Positions 1-9,166 of a stretch of 40,775 nt of DNA are shown piece after piece (the first letter of the stretch is position 1; every line of letters begins with the position of its first letter). Origin of the DNA: CAMLDH01 sp966250375 (GTDB taxonomy: Bacteria; Pseudomonadota; Gammaproteobacteria; Burkholderiales; Burkholderiaceae_D); NCBI GenBank assembly GCA_966250375.1, contig CBINHE010000032.1, forward strand, positions 1-40,775, read 5' to 3'. The position numbers were made by a program, and so were the translations under genes. Below the pieces are notes generated by a model, which saw only the letters and a program-made list of their open reading frames with translations, had not been told where the DNA came from and searched no databases.

Positions 1-226
1 ATTGCCGACGTGCTGTCATTTAAATCGAAAATCCTGAGTCCGACAGACTCCTAGCACCAAAAAAACCGTTTCCCAAGTTATTATATTGTTGCAGCATGGC
101 AAGATGACGCATTCACGTTGAGCGGACCGGCCTTCATCCATGCGCCCGATCTGGAACCATTGAGGAGCGCGGCAATACGGCCGATTGGTTTTCAGGCGGC
201 CATAAAGCATAAGAACGGAGTCTCCT

Positions 227-1831
227 GTGATGGTAGCTGTTCGCTTGGGATTGTGCTTTGCAGTCGGATGCGGCTTGTGGCCCTCATGGGTATTGGCTGA
301 TGAAGCAGCCATGCCTGTCAACCACGCGCCGTCCAATGCCGCTGTCCGGACAAGCGATGCAGGAAGCACAATGATCGGTGTAGAGGGCGCACGGTCTGAT
401 GTCGATACGCCGTCAGCAGGCCGGCATTTGAAAATCACAACGGAAATTGACACGTCGCGCATTGCGCGCTTGTACCCCCCTCAGGCCGCATCCGCACAGA
501 TACTGAGCCTCGGTGTGGACGAGGCAGTGACGCTCGCCATGCAACGGGGCCTGGAAATTGAAGTGTCGTCGCTGGATTTGCAGTCGTCGGAAAATCAGCT
601 TGCCGCCGTAACACATCAATTTTCTCCTTTGCTGACACTTGCGCCCAAAATTCAGCGCAACACGATATCGGGCGCAGGCGCGACCAATGAAGTCAATACC
701 GACCTTACCGGCGCATGGAAGCTACGCAATGGGATGGTGCTCAATGCCACGGCGTCCAAGAGCGTGGTATTGGGCAGCAGCACACAACTCGTTGGCGTCA
801 GTATCCCGTTGGCGCGTGACGCAGGCAGCGCCATTGCCACCATCGACGAAAAAGATGCCGCATCGGCACTCAAGTCATCCAACCTGAGTTCGCTGCAAGT
901 GCGGCAGGATACGATCTTTAACTGCGTGCAAGCTTATTTCGGTCTCGAATTGGCGCGGATGAAGGTGCGTGTAGATGAATCGGCATTGGAACGTGCACGT
1001 GAGATTGCGCGCATTAACGTATTGCTGGAGCAAGCCGGCAGGATTCCACGAATGATGTTGTTGCAAAGCGATCTGGCCGTCACGCAAGCACAGGTGACGC
1101 TGGCGCAGAGCGAGGAAGATGTCAAGGTGGCCGAGCGTGCGCTGTTGAAATCAATCGGCATTTCGCAAGTATCGACATCGGGCCTTCAGATTGAGCTGAA
1201 AGACAGCTTTCTTAACCTGACTGGTCCGACACTGACGACCGCATCCGAAGCCGTGCAAGAAGCCATTGCACACCGTTTTGAACTGCAAGCACAACGCGAA
1301 GGCCTTGTTGTGGCACAGCGTGCCATCCTGCGCGCTGAAAATGACTTGCAGTTCCGCGTTGATCTCAGAATGGAATTGGGACGCCAGATTGCCGGTTCCA
1401 GCGCTGCAGCGGGATCTGGATCAACCCAGTCGCGTGCAATTGGCATTGCGATGGAACTTCCCTTTGACCGCACCCCACAGAAGATTGCTCTTAGCAACAC
1501 CAAACTGAATTTGAAGAAAGCCGAAATCCAGTTGGCCGCCTCTGAGCGCGATATTTCTACAGAGGCAGGAGAGGCTTTTAATCGATATGAATTCGTGAAG
1601 CGTCAAGTGGATCTTGCAGAACGTTCAGTTGAGTTGGCGCGTGTACAGCTTGACGCGGAAGTGCTTAAAGTCCGTGCCGGACGCAGTTCTGCAGCGGATC
1701 TGTCAGTAGCGCAAGACAATTTGCGGCAGACGGAATTGTCGCTGGTGCAAATCAGATTTGAAGTATTCAACGCAGGCCTTGTGCTAAGACGCGCCATGGG
1801 AACTTTGTTATCTACCTGGGCCGCGCGTTAG
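227..1831 (+). CDS. TolC-family outer membrane efflux protein
   Basis: A 534-residue outer membrane channel of the TolC/OEP family. Residues 1-24 form a Sec signal (hydrophobic run VRLGLCFAVGCGLW, likely cut at VLA/DE). The rest is long amphipathic helix rich in Ala, Gln, Leu and Glu, in two similar halves, as expected for the periplasmic alpha-barrel of an OEP trimer. The start is GTG at 227 or the adjacent ATG at 230; GGAG at 216-219 is spaced for either. It leads a four-gene run with an adaptor, an ATPase and a permease, so it probably forms the outer membrane exit of that exporter. The 32-base gap to the adaptor supports co-transcription. The family call is firm; the substrate cannot be read from sequence. 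Confidence 0.88.
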   Translation: MMVAVRLGLCFAVGCGLWPSWVLADEAAMPVNHAPSNAAVRTSDAGSTMIGVEGARSDVDTPSAGRHLKITTEIDTSRIARLYPPQAASAQILSLGVDEAVTLAMQRGLEIEVSSLDLQSSENQLAAVTHQFSPLLTLAPKIQRNTISGAGATNEVNTDLTGAWKLRNGMVLNATASKSVVLGSSTQLVGVSIPLARDAGSAIATIDEKDAASALKSSNLSSLQVRQDTIFNCVQAYFGLELARMKVRVDESALERAREIARINVLLEQAGRIPRMMLLQSDLAVTQAQVTLAQSEEDVKVAERALLKSIGISQVSTSGLQIELKDSFLNLTGPTLTTASEAVQEAIAHRFELQAQREGLVVAQRAILRAENDLQFRVDLRMELGRQIAGSSAAAGSGSTQSRAIGIAMELPFDRTPQKIALSNTKLNLKKAEIQLAASERDISTEAGEAFNRYEFVKRQVDLAERSVELARVQLDAEVLKVRAGRSSAADLSVAQDNLRQTELSLVQIRFEVFNAGLVLRRAMGTLLSTWAAR

Positions 1832-1863
1832 CCCGGACTTTCTGGCATCGGAAAATTATCGGT

Positions 1864-3255
1864 ATGTTAAAACTTCCTCATTATCGGCAGATACCTCGCC
1901 CGATTCTTGTTTGTGGCGCGGTGACTTGTCTCATTCTTGGCGCAATGGGGTGGCTCTATGCCGGTTCGGCCGCTGCGCAATTGTCCGGCGGCCATTGGGT
2001 GAAGGTAACCCGTCAACAGTTTCAGCAGCCTCTGGTCTTGCAAGGCGTTGTTGTACCGGCACAAACAATTGATGTTCTTGCACCGACAGATGGCACCATT
2101 GTCAAAATCCATGCAAGAGCGGGAGACATTGTCACGAAGGGGCAGCGCTTGCTGGAGATTGACGCGAGCGAAGCGCGCAACCAGTTATACGAAGCTGAAG
2201 TGGCAACGATTCGTAGCGAGCAGGAAGCGCGCGCACTGAATGAAAGTTCAAATTCGGAATTACGCGCCGCGTTGCGCCGTAATGCCATACAGCGTGGCAT
2301 GGCCGTTCAGCTTGATCAGCGCACGGTGGAGACCCGAGCGCTTTTTGAACACGGCGTGGTTGCGCGTAGCGAACTGGAGTCGGTTGAAAACGAACAGCGC
2401 AATGCCCATGATCAGCTGGCTTCTTCGGAAGAAGAAATGGCGGCGATCCGTAAAAAATTCTTACCTGAGATGTTGCGTGCATCCAAACTGGAATTGCTTG
2501 TCAAGCGTAACAGGCTCGATTCATTGAAGAAAAAGCTTAACCAGCTTGTAGTGGTTGCCCCGATTTCCGGCATCTTGTTGGCTCCGCCTGCGGCAGACGC
2601 GAGCCGGGGGGGCGAGAGTAAAGATTTCAGGCAAGGCTCGCCGGTTACCGGCCGTGATGTCCTCTATTCGATAGGCGAATTGAATGCGACTTTCGTCCGC
2701 ATGTCCGTCAATGAGAGTGATGTTGGCAAGCTTCGGACTGGTCAGGCGGCGCAGATTCGGTTGAAGGCCTTGCCGGATACGAGCCTTGACGGCACGGTTG
2801 AATATGTTTCAGTACTTGCCAAACGGAACGGTGCCGGTACGGAACGTTCGGCGGGCGGCGGCAGTGAATTCGATGCGTTGGTGCGCATCAATGAGACATC
2901 GTCGGCCTTGTCGAAGGATTCAGGGAATAAAGTGTACTTTGGCGCATCGGCGGAAATAAGTGTTGTGCGGGAGTTCAATGGCGCAGCTTTTGAGTTGCCG
3001 GTCAGTGCAATCCGGTGGGATAGCGCGAACCGCCCATTTGCATGGGTACGCGAGAAGAACAATGCACGCAAGGTGCGTCGCTCACTCGAGATAATTGAAA
3101 TGGCGGCCGATCGGGCGATTGCGCGTACGGGCGTCAATGAACATGAAGAAGTATGGGTGGAGGGTGCCGTCGCAGCGGAGTCCGCGTCTGCCTCGTCGCG
3201 TCCGTTGGCATGGTTGCGGGACTTGTTCAAGGTCACGGACGATGGCGAGTACTGA
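1864..3255 (+). CDS. HlyD/MacA-like periplasmic adaptor (membrane fusion protein)
   Basis: A 463-residue membrane fusion protein. One N-terminal transmembrane anchor (about residues 13-34) is followed by a biotinyl-lipoyl half-domain (VLAPTDGTIVKIHARAGDIV, about 66-85), a long alpha-helical hairpin (about 95-225), the second lipoyl half (VVVAPISGILLAPP) and beta-barrel segments with the usual GELNATFVRMSVNESDVGKL stretch. Such proteins bridge an inner membrane ABC permease to a TolC channel. The next gene, an ABC ATPase, starts 14 bases before this one ends, so translation is probably coupled. An unusually Ser/Gly-rich insert with a charged DASRGGESKDFRQGS patch follows the second lipoyl half. 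MacA is the closest well-known relative; substrate unknown. Confidence 0.88.
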   Translation: MLKLPHYRQIPRPILVCGAVTCLILGAMGWLYAGSAAAQLSGGHWVKVTRQQFQQPLVLQGVVVPAQTIDVLAPTDGTIVKIHARAGDIVTKGQRLLEIDASEARNQLYEAEVATIRSEQEARALNESSNSELRAALRRNAIQRGMAVQLDQRTVETRALFEHGVVARSELESVENEQRNAHDQLASSEEEMAAIRKKFLPEMLRASKLELLVKRNRLDSLKKKLNQLVVVAPISGILLAPPAADASRGGESKDFRQGSPVTGRDVLYSIGELNATFVRMSVNESDVGKLRTGQAAQIRLKALPDTSLDGTVEYVSVLAKRNGAGTERSAGGGSEFDALVRINETSSALSKDSGNKVYFGASAEISVVREFNGAAFELPVSAIRWDSANRPFAWVREKNNARKVRRSLEIIEMAADRAIARTGVNEHEEVWVEGAVAAESASASSRPLAWLRDLFKVTDDGEY

Positions 3256-3946
3256 AATCTTGCCGCCTTTGCTGGAATTGCGCGCCATATCGCGCACTTA
3301 TGCGCAGGGTGTGCATGCGGTTCTGGCGTTGCGCGAGATTGATCTGCACATTCAGATAGGCGAAACACTCGCCATCGTGGGGGCCTCCGGGTCCGGCAAG
3401 TCTACCTTGCTCAATATTCTGGGCATGCTGGATTCACCCTCATCCGGCAGTTATTTTTTTCGCGAGCAGAACGTTGTCGATCTTGACGAAAACCAGCGTG
3501 CCGATTTGCGTAACCGCGCACTGGGTTTTGTATTCCAGCAGTGTCACTTGGTCCCTTATTTGAACTGTCTGCAAAATGCCTCTTTGCCATTGTTGTATCG
3601 TGGCGCAGATGTCCAGCTTGCGACGGACGCGGCAGCAGATATGTTGCAGCTAGTGGGGCTCGGACATCGAATGACTCATCGCCCCAACGAACTGTCGGGG
3701 GGCGAGCGGCAACGTGTGGCTCTGGCGCGCGCCCTCATTGGAAAACCGCAGATATTGCTGGCTGACGAACCGACGGGCGCCCTGGATTCGGCAACGGGAG
3801 GGCGCATTCTTGAATTAATGCTGGAACTCACAAGCGAAGTCGGCTCTACGCTTATTATGGTGACGCATGACCATGGCGTTGCAAAAGCGATGAAAAGGCA
3901 AATCCTTATGAAGGATGGCGTCATCATTGAGCGTAATGGCTACTAG
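3242..3946 (+). CDS. MacB/LolD-type ABC transporter ATPase
   Basis: A 234-residue ATP-binding subunit with all expected motifs: Walker A GASGSGKST, Q-loop FVFQQ, signature LSGGERQRVALARAL, Walker B ILLADEPTGALD and switch histidine in VTHDHG. The LSGGERQRVA signature and ADEPTGALD box are typical of the MacB/LolD/YknY group, which drives mechanotransmission exporters. I chose the ATG at 3242 because it begins the conserved domain and overlaps the adaptor stop by 14 bases; an upstream in-frame start would run far into the adaptor gene. The permease gene starts inside its last codons. Unlike E. coli MacB, ATPase and permease are separate polypeptides here, as in YknYZ or LolDC. Confidence 0.93.
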   Translation: MASTEILPPLLELRAISRTYAQGVHAVLALREIDLHIQIGETLAIVGASGSGKSTLLNILGMLDSPSSGSYFFREQNVVDLDENQRADLRNRALGFVFQQCHLVPYLNCLQNASLPLLYRGADVQLATDAAADMLQLVGLGHRMTHRPNELSGGERQRVALARALIGKPQILLADEPTGALDSATGGRILELMLELTSEVGSTLIMVTHDHGVAKAMKRQILMKDGVIIERNGY

Positions 3947-5204
3947 AAAAACCCTTTTGCCAGAGCACTGGCGCATGCGCTTGCGCCTCGCATGCCTGTT
4001 TGCCTGGCAGGCTGCGCTGGCCTCGCGAAAGCGCGTGATGCTTGCCGTCTTGGGTGTTGCCATCGGCATTGCTTCGGTGGTTTCCATGCTAATGATTGGC
4101 GCAAGCGTTGAAACTCAATCGATGACCTTGCTTTCCGCGCTCGGCAACGATGTGGTGACCATCGAACCGGAAGGAGGCGCCATCAACAGACTCCCATTTC
4201 AGGCTTTGGACAATCTTCCTCCGCCAGCCCCGTCCATGGCTGGCACCATGTTCAGGCACATGACGGAAATCAGCATTTTTTTGAATGCAATGCCGGAGTC
4301 GTCAGACATTGCGCCGGTTATCAGTCCGGTTCACTGTGGTGGGTTACCAGGTGAGGAAGTCGCATTGGACTTTCTGGGAGCGACCCACCAGTTGCAACAG
4401 ACGATGTCGCTGAAATTGGCGGATGGTCGCTTCTTCTCACCGTCTGAAGGGGATGCGCTCAACATTGTCCTTGGTGCAAAGGCAATGCAGGAGTTGCGTA
4501 AAATTCGGCCTGATTTGCATATTGGCTCCTTGATCAATATCTGCGGTCAAAGCGGAATACTCATTGGCGTCCTGGAAAACAATGTTGGTGCAGACTTGAT
4601 TCAAACCTTTCAACTGAACCGAGCGATATTGGTCAATCTAAAGGGTGTGCATCGGTTAACTGGCGATCCTGAGCGTTTCGTATTGCTGGTTCGTCCGCGT
4701 GCTAGTGTTGCAGTATCCAAGTTCGTTGATGGCATGCGCGTGCGCTTGGCAGCGGTGCTGCCTTTTCCGCTTACCGTATCGAGTGCCAGCGCAATGAGTG
4801 AAATACGGTCGCAGCAAGCGAATCTGTATTCCACCTTTCTGGCGATCCTGGGCGGCGTGGCGCTGGCGGTGGGATCTCTAGGTATTACGAATATCATGAT
4901 TGTTGCCGTTACAGAACGGCGCGGCGAAATCGGATTGCGCAAGGCTATCGGTGCTCGGGTCGCGGATATCGCAGCGCAGTTTGTCATCGAGGCGATCATG
5001 ATCTGCGTTTTTGGCGGAGTCATCGGCGCTATCATCGGCACCGCATGCACGGGCGCCATCTTGTCCGTCGCCGGTCTTCCTCTTAGCTTGGGGTGGACGA
5101 CGCCACTGATCGTCATTGGCTTGGCGTGTCTTTCCGGATTGGTAGCCGGTGTTTATCCGGCTGTTCGAGCCGCTAGAATGGACGCTGTCGAAACATTGAT
5201 GTAG
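3936..5204 (+). CDS. MacB/FtsX-like ABC transporter permease
   Basis: A 422-residue inner membrane permease. TM1 lies at about residues 34-58 (VMLAVLGVAIGIASVVSMLMI), followed by a periplasmic domain of about 220 residues (MacB_PCD-like) and three C-terminal helices (about 290-415) holding the FtsX-domain signature GSLGITNIMIVAVTERRGEIGLRKAIGA. ATG 3936 overlaps the ATPase end by 11 bases; an in-frame ATG at 3915 is possible but has no clear ribosome site. With the ATPase it should form a mechanotransmission exporter that moves substrate from periplasm to medium through the adaptor and TolC-like gene upstream. Candidates from family knowledge are macrolides, lipopeptides or small proteins; nothing here discriminates. 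Degraded IS sequence begins 80 bases downstream. Confidence 0.9.
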   Translation: MATRKTLLPEHWRMRLRLACLFAWQAALASRKRVMLAVLGVAIGIASVVSMLMIGASVETQSMTLLSALGNDVVTIEPEGGAINRLPFQALDNLPPPAPSMAGTMFRHMTEISIFLNAMPESSDIAPVISPVHCGGLPGEEVALDFLGATHQLQQTMSLKLADGRFFSPSEGDALNIVLGAKAMQELRKIRPDLHIGSLINICGQSGILIGVLENNVGADLIQTFQLNRAILVNLKGVHRLTGDPERFVLLVRPRASVAVSKFVDGMRVRLAAVLPFPLTVSSASAMSEIRSQQANLYSTFLAILGGVALAVGSLGITNIMIVAVTERRGEIGLRKAIGARVADIAAQFVIEAIMICVFGGVIGAIIGTACTGAILSVAGLPLSLGWTTPLIVIGLACLSGLVAGVYPAVRAARMDAVETLM

Positions 5205-5286
5205 TACCGATCGGGACCCATAACGCCATATCGTTACACACAACTTCCGCAATCCCACGTAAGCCACACGGTTTTTTACGGTAAGC

Positions 5287-5544
5287 ATGGTGATGAGTTG
5301 GGCAGAACAAGAATTAAATGGAATTGATCTTGGTGACACGCGCTTGAACAAGCGAGCGATAAAGATGCTGGCATGTTTTCCCGAAAAGCCGACCCTGAGT
5401 ATTCCCGGGGCGTGTAATGGTTGGGCGGAAACGCAGGCAGCCTATCGTTTTTTTAGTCATGATGAGATTGCATGGCCGGCTATTTTTGCGCCCCATCAGC
5501 AACAGACCCAAATCCGGATGCGAGAGCAGGCGGTGGCGTTGGGC
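5287..5544 (+). pseudogene. N-terminal remnant of a Tn5/IS4-type transposase
   Basis: About 86 codons match the N-terminal DNA-binding region of Tn5-like IS4-group transposases. Recognisable parts are the opening MSWAEQEL, DLGDTRLNKRA, SIPGACNGWAETQAAYRFF and the following PHQQQTQIRMREQ. After REQAVAL the similarity ends and the DDE catalytic region is absent. A matching C-terminal scrap of the same type lies 3.6 kb downstream at 9167-9280, so the two may be the ends of one interrupted transposase gene. Not functional. Confidence 0.8.
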
Positions 5545-5565
5545 GTCATCATCGTGATCGGGCTG

Positions 5566-5640
5566 TGGACCGCATCCATAACCATGGCATCCCCCCCTGT
5601 GCGGCTTGGATGCCAATCGCGTACATAAGTGGCTGGTTTT
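5566..5640 (+). pseudogene. IS66-type OrfA (TnpA) remnant, frameshifted
   Basis: The reading ASITMASPP followed, after a one-base frame change at a C-run near 5591-5597, by GLDANRVHKWL fits the helix-turn-helix of IS66/IS3-type OrfA proteins, which read like ASIAMVA-HGLNANLVRRWL. Only about 25 codons are recognisable. It directly abuts the Tn5/IS4-type remnant, so it is probably a second element that landed in or replaced that transposase. The identification rests on a short motif and is tentative. Confidence 0.45.
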
Positions 5641-6029
5641 TAGCTACCTTGAAAGGGGTGCCCTAAGCAGTCCGTCAGGTTTTGCGTTTGACGGCGTGCT
5701 ACAACTGGTCGAATCCTGCAACTTGGCATTGTTTCCCTTGAACCAATTTGCAGCACTGGGCGCTTCGGAGTTGACAAATTTACCTTCCACTACGGTAGTG
5801 GATCACTTGCAACGGGAGCAGCTAATATTCGCCTCGTCTTGCGGAACTAATCATTTTTGTTCGCCACTTATATGTCTATAGCGATTCTTGTCTTCAAGCG
5901 ATATTGCAGACAGGTAAGGCCATGCGCCTTTGAAATCAGGATTTACGCTTCGCTTACCGTCCTGAAGAGTAGGTACTCACCAAATTCCCCATAAAAAACG
6001 ACCACATTGCGTAAGGCCCAAAAATAAAA
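5641..6029. other. Gene-poor stretch upstream of the repeat protein
   Basis: About 390 bases with no convincing gene. One open frame runs on from the IS66-like scrap to 5881 and ends LQREQLIFASSCGTNHFCSPLICL; I recognise nothing in it. The last 100 bases are AT-rich and must hold the promoter of the 6030 gene. No clear -35/-10 pair, hrp-type box or strong ribosome site was seen. Confidence 0.5.
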
Positions 6030-8873
6030 ATGCCAATTACCCCTTTTACTCATGCAATTGCACGCAGCCCAAGTGAACTATCCATAACGGACACCCCCTC
6101 CAGCGACAATGCCCAAAAGTCGAATCCACCGGTTTCTGGAAATCCAGCGGCATTCCCTTCCCCTTCTCATCAACATGGAGCCGCGGCATCTCGTCAACAA
6201 ACGCCCTTGGCTCAGGCATTGTTACTTAAAAATGCCAAGGCATCGGCAAAGAAAGATCCAATCGAATTTTGCCGTCGGTTTAACGCTAAGGCGTCCACAT
6301 TGCCAGAAAAGTCGCGCACTGAATTAGCCTGGTTGGTTCTTGATGAATCGCCAGGGTGTCTTGCTGAGAATATCCAAAAGTTTGAGATTTTCGACGAGAG
6401 CGTCAGGATTGCATTAGCTAAAATCGTTGCTGAACGAGAACCAAACGAGTTCTGCGGGCATATCCAAAATTTTGAAATTTCCGATGATGAAAGCAAGCTT
6501 GAAATCGTCCGGCCCATTGCTAAAATAAATTCATATTTTCTTGCCAAGAATATCCAAAATTTTGCGTTTTCCGGCGAGAACGGCAAGATGGAATTCGCCC
6601 AAATAATTGCAGAAAAAGAACCTGTCTTGTTCCTCAGGAATATCCACAAGTTTAAGATTTCCAACGTGAGCGCCAAGATTGGATGGGCCTACAAATTTGC
6701 AAAAAAAAACCTAAAAGAACTTGTTGATAATTTCCAAAATTTTGAAATCTCCAACGACAGCGCCAGGATTGAACTGGTCAACAAAATTGCCGAAAAATAT
6801 TTAAAAAATCTTAGCGAGAGTTTCCAAAATTTAGAAAATTTTAACGAGAATGAACGGGCTAGAGTGGCCTACGAAGCTTCTAAAAGAAAATTACACTCTT
6901 TCACCTCACATATTCAGGTTTTCAAGATTTCCAATGAGAGCGCCAAGATTGAATTAGCCAAACTCATTGCTGAAAAATGTCCAGAAGCTCTTGCCGAGAA
7001 TTTTCAAAAATTTGAGATTGTCGATGAGAGAGCCAGAATTGGATTAGCCAAAATCATTGCCGAAAAAGATCTGGAACTTCTTGTCAAGAATTTCCAGAAT
7101 TTTGCGATTTCCGACGAGAGCACCAAGCTAGAATTGGCTCAAAGCCTTATCAGAAAACATTTAGCTACTTCTTTAATTGACAATGGCTATTTCGAAAAAC
7201 TTCAGATTTCCAATCAATCTGCCCGGGGCAGCTTATACGCCTCGGCTTATTTAGGGCTTATCACGAAGGGAGAAATGAGTGCGATAGATAAGACATGGAT
7301 CAATAACTTCTTCCCTCACGATTCTGATCCCATGTCACTGGTTCAAGTTGCCACGCAATTCGGCAGCCACCATCCCGTCATGGCCGATTTGTTGAAAGCC
7401 GCTGAGCAACAATCCGATCCCTATATCCGGGAAGCCCTATCCACCTGGGCTCAACTGGTGTCCTTGCGCTTCGCGGCGAACCAATTGCCGGAAGCGGCTT
7501 GGCAAGATCTGAAGGTGCCGCTGGAAGCGATTCAGAAGTGGCGCGCGCCCGCCATGCGTTATGTGCTGACCCATCTCCTGGCGCAGCAATGCCTGCCGCC
7601 CGAGGCAAAGGACGTCAACGGTTTCTTCGCCTTTTGCAAGCAATTCACCAGGCCGCATACCCACTTGTACCCGGCCTTGCTGTTCCCGCTCTTTCAATCG
7701 GCAACCAACGACCCCGTCTTGAAAAACCTCATGCCGCTGCTGCACCAGTCAGACTTCAAAGATGCCAAACGGCAGAAAGCCGTGCTCAATGCACTTGTGA
7801 CGCTGGTGCAAGCCGATCACCTCCCTGACGGCCTGAAACGCTCATTGCTGCAGGCGTCACTGCTCAATGGCCGCGGCCGCGAAGCAGCTCTCTCCCTGGT
7901 AAAAACCGCCCCACTTATGGAATGCCTGGTGTCGTTAGCTCAGCAGTCCCCAGAGTTTAGGAACGTTGCTCTACAGCGTCTGAAATCCGTCCGGAATCCG
8001 GACAATTTCAACGTTCAAATGAATGAGGTGTTCAAGGACTTGTTTCCGAATCTGCCAAAGGCACAGGATGTAGCAGCTCAATTCAACCACTACCGGGATC
8101 ATGCACGGCATGCGATGGGGTTGATCACTTATACAGTCAAGATGCAGAACCATCGGAATAATCATGAAAAAGCATTGGTATTAGCGGCGATCGACGAATT
8201 CGTCAATGCAACAGTGTTATTCCCGGATTCGGAGCACACCTTCCGGCAGTTGCGTTACGACTCCAAAAAGTCGGCCCACTTGGGTCTGCTGGCGACAGAA
8301 GCGCCGGCTGCGTTTGCGCAATGGCAGCAATCTTGCAATGAGGAGTCCTCCTCCTCCAGGCAAGACGCTGAACGCTTCACCGTCATTGATACGGATGCAG
8401 CAGAAGACTTGTTTTTATGCGGCACCGAAGTGGCGGACAGTTGTCTGACCATTCACAATCCCTCTCACTACAATAAACCGCTGATGGGCTACGTCCTGGA
8501 CGGCAAATATCGCATGCTGGCAATCAAATACAAAGATGGGCGCCTGATGGGAAGGCGCATGCTGCGCTTGCTGTGGGATGAGCAGAAGAAGCAGCCGGTG
8601 CTCTACCTGGAGCATTTCTATCAAAACCCAGGCATACCAGAGAAATATAAACAGGCACTAGTTGAATTGGCGCTGCAAAAAGCAAAGCAGATGAATTGTG
8701 TGCTGGTGTCGCATGATAGAGAATCAGGACTCGGTGATTTCTATACCGCACCACTTATCGCCTACCCCACTCCTTGGCCGTTTGAGTACGTCGATGGAGA
8801 AAGGCCTAGCGTCGTTACCGGCAAGGAAGGATATCAATTGTCAGGGGCAAGCATTGTGACTTCGACGCATTAA
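6030..8873 (+). CDS. Large 30-residue-repeat protein, candidate translocated effector
   Basis: A 947-residue protein without Sec signal or membrane segment. Residues 1-62 are rich in Ser, Pro, Thr, Asn and Gln (MPITPFTHAIARSPSELSIT start), as in type III or IV substrates. Residues about 84-394 are ten tandem 30-residue units with consensus near IQNFEISDESAKIELAKIIA plus EK-P-LLA-N, predicted as helical hairpins of an ARM/HEAT-like solenoid. Residues 395-785 are irregular helical sequence. The last 160 residues form a distinct domain with motifs LCGTEVADSCLTI, NKPLMGYVLDGKYRMLAI and MLRLLWDE--QPVLYLE, which I recall from large repeat proteins of Chlamydiae-like and other host-associated bacteria; its activity is unknown to me. 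The repeat half is AT-richer than the C-terminal half. IS remnants flank it on both sides. The weak Shine-Dalgarno leaves the exact start uncertain. Confidence 0.75.
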   Translation: MPITPFTHAIARSPSELSITDTPSSDNAQKSNPPVSGNPAAFPSPSHQHGAAASRQQTPLAQALLLKNAKASAKKDPIEFCRRFNAKASTLPEKSRTELAWLVLDESPGCLAENIQKFEIFDESVRIALAKIVAEREPNEFCGHIQNFEISDDESKLEIVRPIAKINSYFLAKNIQNFAFSGENGKMEFAQIIAEKEPVLFLRNIHKFKISNVSAKIGWAYKFAKKNLKELVDNFQNFEISNDSARIELVNKIAEKYLKNLSESFQNLENFNENERARVAYEASKRKLHSFTSHIQVFKISNESAKIELAKLIAEKCPEALAENFQKFEIVDERARIGLAKIIAEKDLELLVKNFQNFAISDESTKLELAQSLIRKHLATSLIDNGYFEKLQISNQSARGSLYASAYLGLITKGEMSAIDKTWINNFFPHDSDPMSLVQVATQFGSHHPVMADLLKAAEQQSDPYIREALSTWAQLVSLRFAANQLPEAAWQDLKVPLEAIQKWRAPAMRYVLTHLLAQQCLPPEAKDVNGFFAFCKQFTRPHTHLYPALLFPLFQSATNDPVLKNLMPLLHQSDFKDAKRQKAVLNALVTLVQADHLPDGLKRSLLQASLLNGRGREAALSLVKTAPLMECLVSLAQQSPEFRNVALQRLKSVRNPDNFNVQMNEVFKDLFPNLPKAQDVAAQFNHYRDHARHAMGLITYTVKMQNHRNNHEKALVLAAIDEFVNATVLFPDSEHTFRQLRYDSKKSAHLGLLATEAPAAFAQWQQSCNEESSSSRQDAERFTVIDTDAAEDLFLCGTEVADSCLTIHNPSHYNKPLMGYVLDGKYRMLAIKYKDGRLMGRRMLRLLWDEQKKQPVLYLEHFYQNPGIPEKYKQALVELALQKAKQMNCVLVSHDRESGLGDFYTAPLIAYPTPWPFEYVDGERPSVVTGKEGYQLSGASIVTSTH
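6281..7210 (+). repeat. Ten tandem 90-bp coding repeats
   Basis: Units of exactly 90 bases with no indels. The phase marker tatccaaaat/tttccaaaat starts at 6371, 6461, 6551, 6641, 6731, 6821, 6911, 7001 and 7091, with diverged first (6281) and last (7181) units. Each encodes one 30-residue helical pair of the solenoid. Units differ at many positions, so the array is old but its length has been held strictly in phase. Confidence 0.9.
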
Positions 8874-8961
8874 CTAGCAGGGGATCGGGGATGCCGTGCA
8901 TCGAACAAGCCGCGCTTGCCCCTGCCTCCCTCACGGGAGTGACTCAAATCTAGGAAAACCA

Positions 8962-9120
8962 CTGGTCACCCGGCCGCTGCTGGGATTCAAGGTATTCCGT
9001 TGCGCGCGCATCATCCTGGAAGACATCGAGCTGATGCACATGATCAAGAAGAGGCAGCTCGACTGCCCCGAAGGACAACTCGCGTCCAATGCATCCCAAT
9101 TCTATTCTCTTGCATTTTGA
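8962..9120 (+). pseudogene. C-terminal remnant of an IS6-type transposase
   Basis: The frame ending at the TGA at 9118-9120 reads TRPLLGFKVFRCARIILEDI, then ELMHMIKKRQLDCPEGQ and QFYSLAF. This is the typical tail of IS6-family transposases (RPMLGFKSFRCAR-IL-GIELMHMI-KGQ---QFYSLA). About 52 codons remain; the catalytic core is missing. The gene before it ends 90 bases upstream, so the insertion event that left this tail probably defines the right edge of the repeat-protein module. Confidence 0.7.
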
Positions 9121-9166
9121 TCCGCTGCCGCACACGTCGGCTTATCAACCCCTGTTACCTTATTGC

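Noticed and set aside
6281..7210. Possible TALE-like DNA-binding repeats
   Set aside because: The unit is 30 residues, not 33-35, and lacks the LTP--VVAIA, RVD and GGKQAL hallmarks. A protein-binding helical solenoid is more likely.
6281..7210. Regular 90-bp spacing as a CRISPR-like array
   Set aside because: The repeats are translated without break, have no constant repeat/variable spacer structure, and no cas genes are present.
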